From Albifimbria verrucaria (lineage: Eukaryota; Ascomycota; Sordariomycetes; Hypocreales; Stachybotryaceae): a DNA stretch of 64,000 nucleotides. The DNA is taken from assembly GCA_020081605.1 (NCBI GenBank), contig JAHREC010000007.1:806001-870000 (forward strand), read 5' to 3'. How positions within the stretch are numbered: the stretch's first letter is position 1; every line of letters starts with the position of its first letter. Shown piece after piece: positions 56,479 to 64,000 of the stretch. The position numbers were made by a program, and so were the translations under genes. Under the pieces are notes generated by a model that did not search any database, was not told where the DNA came from, and was given only the letters and a program-made list of their open reading frames with translations.

Positions 56479-57168
56479 GGCAGGCGAAGCGTTGCAGACG
56501 TATTTATTGCATTGCTTTCTGTAATTATTTGTAAGGGCGGAAGGGAAACAAACGGAATATTCGGTAGAGGTTATGAAAGACAGGGTAGAAGAGAAGAAAA
56601 AAAGACCACAGGGTGATGTAATTTGGAAGTGAGGTCCAGGTGAAGCCGCGTTGAGGCGCGCCAGTCGAAATTTCGAGGTGGGGCCTGACCAGGCAGATGG
56701 GACTTGGACAGTCTAAATTTATCCAGCACCAGCAGCAGTAACAAGCACCAAAACACCACTATCAGCGCCAACATAGCATCTACCTACCTTACCTGATCTC
56801 ACCACCAGCTGCACGCACAAGGCAAAGCAAAACCTGCATCACTCCCCATGACCTCAATTCTTAACTTGCGCTTATCGCATTTTTCAATTGATTCTTTCGC
56901 AGTTCTCAAAAGATGGTTCTTCCTCCCATATGTCCTATGGATCTACTGCCCATGTATCCTACCCTGCCCTACCCGGCCCGTAACCCGTACGCATATCCTC
57001 CCATATTGCAGCCGGTCCGCATCATGCACGTCGCGGTTTATCCCCTCCTGGCTGTCTTCCCTACCATCTCGTCCTTGATATCAAAGCAAAACCGAAAACG
57101 CCGTCAAGCATGCCTGATCCTCAAAACTCCATCTATGATGCTGTGCAATCCGTCGAGCTCTGGTGGTA
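56479..57168. other. Intergenic region
   Basis: 5' flank of the large acidic protein gene and 3' flank of RIB1. Open frames on the plus strand (56848-57236) look non-coding. Confidence 0.45.
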
Positions 57169-58339
57169 TCATCGAGGCAGTCCGCCCATGTCGAGCATGT
57201 GGCCCATCTTCTCAATCTAAAGAGGAGGAAAATTAGCACAGTTACTTTTGTAGATTGAAGAAGAGAAATTACCTTGGTCTTCAAATAGCCCTCAACCTCC
57301 TGGCTGCGGAAGCCTCCCGTCCCTTCCACGACAGCGGCACCATGGCCACGCGCTCCTTGACCACAATCTCCCGGTTCGGGCCCTCCACGGCACGGATCTT
57401 GTCTGGGTTGTTGGTCAGGAGACGCACGTCACGCTGGCCCAGGTCCATCAGCATAGCCGTCGCCAGGCCGTAGCTGCGCGCGTCCGCCGGGTGACGCAGC
57501 AGCAGGTTGGCCTCGACCGTGTCCGAGCCCAGGTCCTGAAGGTTGTACGCCTTGAGCTTCTCGCCCAGGCCGATGCCTCGTCCCTCCTGGCGCAGGTAGA
57601 TGATGATGCCGCCGCTTGTGTTGCTGGGCAGGCTCATCAAGCGCGCAGCCTCGTCCAGCTGCTCACCGCAGTCGCACCGCGCCGACCAGGCCGTCTCTCC
57701 GGTGTAGCACTCTGAGTGAATTCGCACCAGCGGGGCTCGGTCGGGGTTCTGCCCCTCGGCGACGTGGCCGGCTCCCATGCCGCTCGTGGTTCGACCCGGG
57801 TACAGAGTACCGGTGTAGGCTCCGCGGACCATGCGGTCCATCTCGGTCTCTCCCTCGCGGGGGCGTCGAGGCTCTTGCTTCGGATGTGCTTGCCGAAGAC
57901 AATGGCCAGGTGCTCCTTGTTGTCGACGTTGTTGGTGTAGAGGTGCAAGAACATCTCGGTGCCGGCGACGGTGGGGATTCGCGCGCGCACTATGCATTGG
58001 ACCTCGGGGAGGGTCTCGAGCAGCTTGGGCTTCTTGTTTCCACAGCCGCCTGAGGGGATGGATGAGTCGACCGGGACGCCGCGAGGTCCGGCGCGGGTGG
58101 GAGTCTGGGTGCCCGGGGTAGCCGGCGGGGTGAAGGCGGGGAGAGGAGGGATGGCGGGGAGCTGGAGGCCCTCGCTGGGAGTGGACGGCTGGTTAGACGA
58201 CGAGGTGAGCGACATCTCCTCAACCTGGCCATGCTCCGGTCGGTTGGAGTCGCTGTCCACGGCGTCGGCGGCGGCGGCGCGCGGGAGTAGAAGGAGGGAG
58301 CGCATTCGCACGTGGCGAGTCGCCGGTGTCGGACGGCAT
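57169..58339 (-). CDS. RIB1: GTP cyclohydrolase II
   Basis: First enzyme of riboflavin synthesis (EC 3.5.4.25): GTP to 2,5-diamino-6-ribosylamino-4-pyrimidinone phosphate, formate and pyrophosphate; cytosolic, zinc-dependent. The N-terminal extension starts [16 protein letters not shown]. The catalytic core has [20 protein letters not shown] with the three zinc Cys (ECYTG and RCDCG), [37 protein letters not shown] and [12 protein letters not shown] final 57-nt intron (GTAATT...TTTAG) joins EGYLKTK to [15 protein letters not shown], stop at 57169. Frame breaks: near 58290 (+1 or -2), the GGGGG run 57859-57863 (-1), and the CCC at about 57321 (-1). An essential gene in a prototroph, so these are most likely sequencing errors. 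Confidence 0.92.
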
Positions 58340-59430
58340 CTTGTGTTGGGGGAAGTAGTATGGCAAGCACGGGAAGAATTCAACTCAAAGAAAAGAAGCA
58401 AGCGAGAAGAACGGGCAGCGTTGGCAATGCGTGCGGCCGACAATCCGAGGTGGGTGCGTGTTGAGCGAGCTTTACGTGGGAGCCGAGGCCATTGGCACCA
58501 ACCGAATAATGGTGACAGTTGACGGACTCGCGCAGCGGCGTATTAGTCATGCGCTCAGGGTCTGTCCTTTTTCGCCCATGTAAGCGGGCACGGCGCGGGG
58601 ACGGGCAATGATGGGCAATGGACCCGAGGGACAGACCTGTGGGGTCCGCGCGCGGCTGCTGAAGAAGCTTGTCAGCAATTGAAATCCATGGAAGCCAAGA
58701 TCAAGATGCTGGCAATCCTCCTTTTTTTTCCTTTTTTTTTTCTTACTCTGCTCCCGCCGTTTGCAGCATGTGCATGCACCAGGATAATTGTCTGAGACAT
58801 AACGTTAGACTGAACCCATGGGGATGACCTCATTCATATTCCAGCCAACCACGTTGCCATTTTGCAATGTATTGGGGCACATGCGACTCAATTATTTTGC
58901 CATTGATGTATTTAATATTTTATCATAATCTTCAATTGTTATTTCAATTCGCTCTCATCATCGTAGATTGACCACCTGTATTTCATTCACTGCTTAATTT
59001 TAACTAGGCACTTTAGTTTTTACTCATGCTTATTTGATCCACTTCCTGTTCGTAGCATTTTGCGTAGCACAGTAGGTACTCTGTAGGTACCCGCAAATAC
59101 TCCCTCATTTGTCACACTCAACACCAGGCCTGTAGCATCGTCAGAGCAGGAAAAGTTAAAAATGCATGTGCTCCAAATAAATGCGCAGTCAATATAATGA
59201 ACAAAAGCCAGGGGAAAAGCCACAACGCTTCAATAACAACTGAGAACAAGTCACTCAAGCATTCGAATATTCACACTCATAATCATCACGGTTTCTTGGA
59301 ACAAAAAGTATGGTTTTGACTCAATGGTCCATTGATCTATAAACAATGTACAGCTAAAAGATTTTGCTCATTCCCTTCTAATTCTATAGGTTCCCAATTC
59401 ATAAAAAATCATGTCATCATTTTTCCCTGC
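58340..59430. other. Intergenic region
   Basis: Promoter side of RIB1, with a pyrimidine tract of T/C runs near 58718-58745, and 3' flank of the secreted protein gene. No gene seen. Confidence 0.45.
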
Positions 59431-60090
59431 TCACAGAGCAGTTTCCTTCTTGCCAGTGCCGTAGGCAATGTTGACAACGTTCTTGTGCATGGCGGTCGTG
59501 CTGCCGAGACCGCTGGGGCAGTTGGGCTGGTTGCTGACGGCCAGATCCAGGAGCACTCCTCGTCGATGCCGTACTTGCAGATGGGGTCCATGATGTTGAG
59601 CAGCTTGTGGTTCTTGGCCACCCAGCTGTTGGGCTCGGAAAGGCAGGCCGCCATGTAGTTCATGCTGTTGGAGGCAGACAGGGGCAGCTTGCCGTCATCA
59701 AGGATGTCGGCGCACTCGCTGTTGTCCACGAACTCGTAGTTCATGGGGATGCCACCGCCCACCTCGGGCTTGTCGGTGGCCCACTCGCCGTAGCCAAGGT
59801 AGTTCCAGGAGTCGTAGGAGATGTCAAAGGCACCGCCCGAAGAGTCAATCTTCAGGAGGGTCAGGCTGCGGCCCTCGTGGGTCAGCTTGACGCAGATGTT
59901 GTTGCAGTCAATGCCCATGGGCCAGTAGGCCACACGGTTGGTGTTGATCTTGCAGCCCGGAACGCCGATGGACGACGAGTACTGGGCGTGGGGTCACGCT
60001 GCAGGAGCCGGAGCGGCGGAAGAGGTTGCTGGGCGCGGCCTCAACGACGGCAGCCGTGGCGGCAAGGATGGTGGTAATGTAGGCATACAT
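59431..60090 (-). CDS. Conserved small secreted Cys-rich protein
   Basis: 219 aa after two compensating frame corrections. Signal peptide MYAYITTILAATAAVVEAAP, short pro-region SNLFRR (dibasic), then HAQYSSSIGVPGCKINTNR, VAYWPMGIDCNNICVKLTHE, SLTLLKIDSSGGAFDISYD, ECADI, LPLSASNSMNYMAACLSEP, ICKYGIDEECSLDLAVSNQP. At least eight cysteines. I recall this arrangement as a widespread ascomycete secreted family; the CxxxxxRxAYWPxxxDCNxxCV start resembles a double-psi beta-barrel, but no function is established. An extra C near 59993 and a missing C near 59548 take the frame out and back in. The promoter contains TATAAGTA near 60366. Confidence 0.78.
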
Positions 60091-63000
60091 TTTGAAGGGA
60101 TTGTTGTGAGATAGTGTACAAAAGAATGTGTAAATCTCAGGTTGTTGGTGCTGTCCTCTCGTGTAGAGATTGAATCAGGTTCTCAACGCGCGGCGGAGAA
60201 CTTGTAATGACAGTGTTGTGAATGAAAGTGTTTTGCAAAAGCAAAGAGCCAGTCAAAAGGAATGAACTGGAGAAGACTGCTGTTCAAAGCAGAAAGAGAG
60301 TGGAAGGGAATGTGTGTGGATGGGAGTAAGGAATAATTCATGTTTGATGGGCCGGGCAGACCCTCATACTTATACATTTCAGGGGAGGTATTCGCGTCCC
60401 CAGAATAGCAGTAAAAAAAACTCTTCAAACATATTTCTTGTCCCGATCAAACGAGGGATGTCACTCCAGGCAGCCTACAACACTACGGAAGTCGGTTTCG
60501 AGTCGGGTGTTGGACCGGGTGGGAGGGTCACAAAGATGGGGAAGGGATCGCATCCTACCAGTCAGAGCCATCCCTGCAGCACATCGGCCAGGACCCACTG
60601 CCATGACTTGACGTCCAGGACCCAGTCGGGGCCAACAGCAGAACCGTCCTTGGCCCAAAGCGGTATCAAGACCATAAGTTGGCGGAGAGTCATTGGCAGA
60701 GACGCCTCCGGACGAGAACAGATTCACGTGGAGGTGTACGCCACAGTCGGCTTGGAAAAAGGGAAATTCTCTCACCTATGCCTGTCTGGGGGCTAGGGCC
60801 AGGAACAGAGCCTTGAGTGCCCTCCATCGGCTTTTGCAAAGGGCCCACGCAGAGTCTTGTCAGTCGCCGCTGAGCTCAAGGTCGACGCCACTGGCTCCGA
60901 GATGGTGGTGCCGTCCGGCCAGTTCATAGGCGGAAATGTTTGAAAGGGCCCCACTCCCGAGTCCGGCGCCGGCCCACGGGGACGCGTTAGCATGCTCCGT
61001 TTCGGAGGTGATCATGTCTTATCGCGACAAGAAGTGGGTGAAGACAGCGGAGGTTCTCTGGGGAACAACTGGGCCCGTGGTGGACAAGATGCCCCGGACC
61101 AAGAGAGACGTTTCTGGAGCATTCGTAAGGCATCGTCACGTTAAGATCATTCTTTTGTCGTTGTGAGCGGAGAGAGTCGGGGGCATGCGCAGAATGGTAC
61201 AAGGCTGACGCCACCATTCCTCGCCAACGCCAACCCGCGATTCGGGCTTGCTCCAGTTTTTGTCAAGACTCGAGTCTTTGTCATTTCTCCGAGGCCCACG
61301 CAACATCCAGCCAGAGGGCTAGAAGGAAAGAAACTGCCATCGAAGGTTTTTTGAGTTTGACGGTTTGCGGGACTGACCGTACACGAGGCAGCCCAGGCCC
61401 CGACATGACTCTCGAGTCCGACGTGCCTGAATCTTTGCCACGGGTTGGGAAGAGGCTGTGCCGGAGGTTGTAGGGGGCCAACGACCTGGTTTCCGTATCG
61501 AGAGCATCAAACTGCCTCCAGGCTGAAGGGTTTTCTGACGGGAATAAGCCACGTTGGTGAATGAGACGGAACACTCCGCCAACTCATAGCGACCCCAGAG
61601 GATCCGTCCTGGCAGCCAACAATGATGAGTGCAGATTCCAGCGGGAAGACGCACACACCGCACTTTTCGCCGTGCCCGTGCCTGAATGGTCCTATTGATG
61701 CGTGACGGGTATTCACGGCCTGGCCTCCTGCGTCACCTACACGTTGCTTTTGCGTATTGTGCGTTTCAGACTGGGTGTGTTGGATATTCCTGGATGGCTC
61801 GGGTTGATTGAATGCATAATAAGGAGGTTATGGCCATGATGGCGGGGAAAAGCAAAGGGATCGGCATGTCATCCAATGTCGTCTGATGATATCTCGCGTT
61901 TCGAAACGCAGTGTCACCTACGGGAGATTGCCTGTTGTTCCTGCGATCGGAGCTGCAGGTACGGCAGGTGATCGGAAGTGCCGCCTTGTTTCGCCCTATA
62001 ATTAGAGGATGTCAAGCTGATTCTGGGTAATCAGAGTGCCATGTTTACAGGGGTGATGATCCTGGCAAACACCTCTGGCCGGCACACGGATGCGAGGTTG
62101 TGTGTGGGAAATTCAGAGTTCTTTTTGTCGCAAGGTACAGTTGAGATAAGTGGGTATGAGTGATTTGTCTGAAAGAAACGACCGTGTAGGGTAGGATGTC
62201 AGTCTTGGTGAGGGGATGTGGTGCTGTAGTTGAATGTTCAAGTCGTAAGTGATTGATTTACCCATTAAATCTCCTTGACAAGTTACAACAATTGCCTGGT
62301 AAAAGAGCAAATCCAATACTCGAATAGCCAACCACATAAAGAAACCACACTTCCACAGACTACAATAGAAATAAAAACAAAATTATGGTAACATGAATGT
62401 TTAAGCAATTATTCTACTATTTTTGGAAGAATTGCTTCTCAAACACAGCTTGGGAAAAATGATTGAGAATCACTGAGTGATAAAGGTACAGTATAGGGTA
62501 GACAGGACCTCGTGGTACTTCCGCAACGTGGGTATCAGAAAAAGTGACACTGTAAAGCAGCAAAGGTACTCTGTACAGTACAAGCCTGATTTAGTCTGCT
62601 TTCTTTTGGCTCTGATTTTATTCCCATTTTATGGTACTTAGAAGACGGAGAAATACATGAATATTTAGCTACTACCAATACTTGGAGATAATACCTGTAT
62701 TTCCAATAATACTACGAAGGTCATGAATCCGTCATAACATGGGGTTTTAGTTGACTCTTGTGTGATCACTTTTTTTACCCACTTTGATATGCATGCCTGA
62801 ACAGAGTTGCCTACCCAGCTGGGTGATGAGGTGATTCAATGCTGATATTGTACTTTTCTTAAAGAGATCAATTGAGGGCTCTAGATGGCGAAAAGTAAGA
62901 TAAATAAAAGGAATAAAGAAGAAGAGAAAACCACTTGCACAATACAATCTCTTTTCTTTGATTCATCTTGTCGTAAAGCCTGGCATCTGGAGCATCCCTA

Positions 63001-63182
63001 CGCAGAACAAAAATGCCCCACCAGAATGAAGACTTCACCACCTCTTATCGATAAGCGAAACCGCCGAAAAAATTTCCCACGCAAGCCAAAGTGAGGTGAA
63101 GCTCAGCGCAGCATCCATCCAACAGGATCACCAATTGCGCACCGCCAACCAATCCAACGTGGCGCCAACCGAGCCGGTCGAC
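60091..63182. other. Long intergenic region
   Basis: About 3.1 kb without a supportable gene. Open frames of 60-160 codons on both strands (for example 60314-60796 +, 61281-61663 -) overlap each other and show no domain, signal peptide or splice pattern. The part from about 62340 to 62740 is AT-rich. The right end is the promoter of RPA43. Confidence 0.4.
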
Positions 63183-64000
63183 ATGTCGGAGTCCGTCAAG
63201 AACCCAGATGGGAAGAAGCACAAGTCCAAGGTGCCCAAGGACTTGAAGCGTGCCCGCGAGGACGACGCCGCTGCCGATTCCGAGCCCAAGCACAAGAAGT
63301 CTAAGAGCATATCCGCCGCCATCGCCGCGCCCGAGGCCGCCTCCACCGACGCTGACAAGAAAAAGAAGAAGAAGGAAAAGAAGAGCAAGACCGAGGACGA
63401 CGATGCCGCAACCCAAGATGACGCTGGCAAGAAGCACAAGAAGAAGGCCAAGGGCGAGGCAGCTCCGGAATCAGCAGAAGCTCCAGCTGTCTCGACAGAG
63501 GATGGCGAGCTAAAAAGAAGAAGAAAAAGAAGAAGGAGGCTGAAGGCACCGACGATGCCGCCGACGCTACCGAGAAGAAGAAGTCCAAGAAGCAACGCGA
63601 GAAGGCTTCCCAAGACACAGAGCCTGCCAAGCCCGAGGCAGAGGAGACGCAAGCTGATGTCGACGCTATGGACGTTGATGAGCCTGATGCATCCAAACCC
63701 TCGCAATCTTCCGCCATCTACCAACCTCCCGATATCCCAGCCAACCCTCAATTCCCTTCTACAGCCAAACAGTCTCTCTCTACGAACCTCTATACCCCAT
63801 TGGCTGGGCACAGCCGGTCACAAGTGCCCAGTCTCAGCACCTGCGACACCTCCGCAACTGCTACGTCCCTCACTGCGCGGCGTGCTTATGGACTACAAGA
63901 ACGTTGCTGTGGGCGAGTTCCCTGGCCGACAGGGCGCCGCGACCGATGACGATTCGCCCGCCATCGTCTCTTCCAGGACGAATTCGCCGTTGGCTTTGGT
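63183..64000 (+). CDS. RPA43: DNA-directed RNA polymerase I subunit Rpa43 (partial, runs off window)
   Basis: Stalk subunit of RNA polymerase I (Rpb7-like), needed for Rrn3-dependent rDNA transcription in the nucleolus. Starts MSESVKNPDGKKHKSKVPKD. A long Lys-rich N-terminal extension (KKKKKKEKKSKTEDDD, KKKSKKQREK) is followed by DVDAMDVDE, YQPPDIPANPQ, then the conserved start of the OB/SHS2 region: SLYEPLYPIGWAQPVTSAQ, LRGVLMDYKNVAVGEFPGRQ, DDDSPAIVSS. Four one-base losses (AAAAA at 63512-63516, and near 63750, 63870 and 63937) cut the frame; between them the reading is clear. The 3' end lies outside the window. Confidence 0.85.
   Translation, partial: MSESVKNPDGKKHKSKVPKDLKRAREDDAAADSEPKHKKSKSISAAIAAPEAASTDADKKKKKKEKKSKTEDDDAATQDDAGKKHKKKAKGEAAPESAEAPAVSTEDGELKRRRKRRRRLKAPTMPPTLPRRRSPRSNARRLPKTQSLPSPRQRRRKLMSTLWTLMSLMHPNPRNLPPSTNLPISQPTLNSLLQPNSLSLRTSIPHWLGTAGHKCPVSAPATPPQLLRPSLRGVLMDYKNVAVGEFPGRQGAATDDDSPAIVSSRTNSPLAL

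Overview
The window is nuclear DNA from a filamentous ascomycete (Pezizomycotina; a sordariomycete is likely but not proven). The signs are short introns (about 40-90 nt, GT...AG, with CTAAC/CTGAC-like branch sites), fungal-only families (Zn2Cys6 and fungal C2H2 factors, hydrolase-NACHT-ankyrin STAND proteins, a deuterolysin, small Cys-rich secreted proteins) and a housekeeping block with fungal protein sequences. No rRNA, tRNA, CRISPR array or intact transposon was recognised.

Layout. 0-16 kb is accessory in character: an MFS sugar transporter (185-2288, -), a Zn2Cys6 regulator (3129-6672, -) with unexplained open frames upstream of it, a large hydrolase-NACHT-ankyrin receptor (8136-12240, +), an 8-cysteine secreted protein (13558-14074, +), and a C2H2/coiled-coil protein (14680-15469, -) whose start lies in a nested inverted repeat. 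A scrap of a second sugar transporter lies near 16.6 kb. A small core patch follows: the cyclophilin-RRM protein Cyp6 (17255-18736, -) and a conserved unknown (21147-21676, -). After a long gene-poor stretch comes a second hydrolase-NACHT-ankyrin receptor (26565-30510, -), then on the same strand a very large composite zinc-finger protein (31093-36640, -). The 39-47 kb part holds a deuterolysin (39378-40494, +) and a tandem duplication of about 3 kb carrying two copies of a secreted 6-cysteine protein gene (41778-42556 and 44821-45576, both -).

From 47 kb on the content is mainly core: the EF2 methyltransferase Efm3 (47239-48368, -) divergent from ribosomal protein S24 (48953-49804, +), a small secreted protein (50502-50922, -), a large acidic fungal protein with a coilin-like N-terminus (52040-56478, -), GTP cyclohydrolase II of riboflavin synthesis (57169-58339, -), another conserved secreted protein (59431-60090, -), and the RNA polymerase I subunit Rpa43, which runs off the right edge (63183-64000, +).

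Quality warning that affects every gene model: many reading frames break by exactly one base at short homopolymers, mostly one base missing. This includes essential genes such as RPS24, RIB1, RPA43 and CYP6, so the breaks are best read as base-calling errors in the assembly, not as pseudogenes. The coordinates given span the whole frame-corrected gene; the places where the frame breaks are stated.
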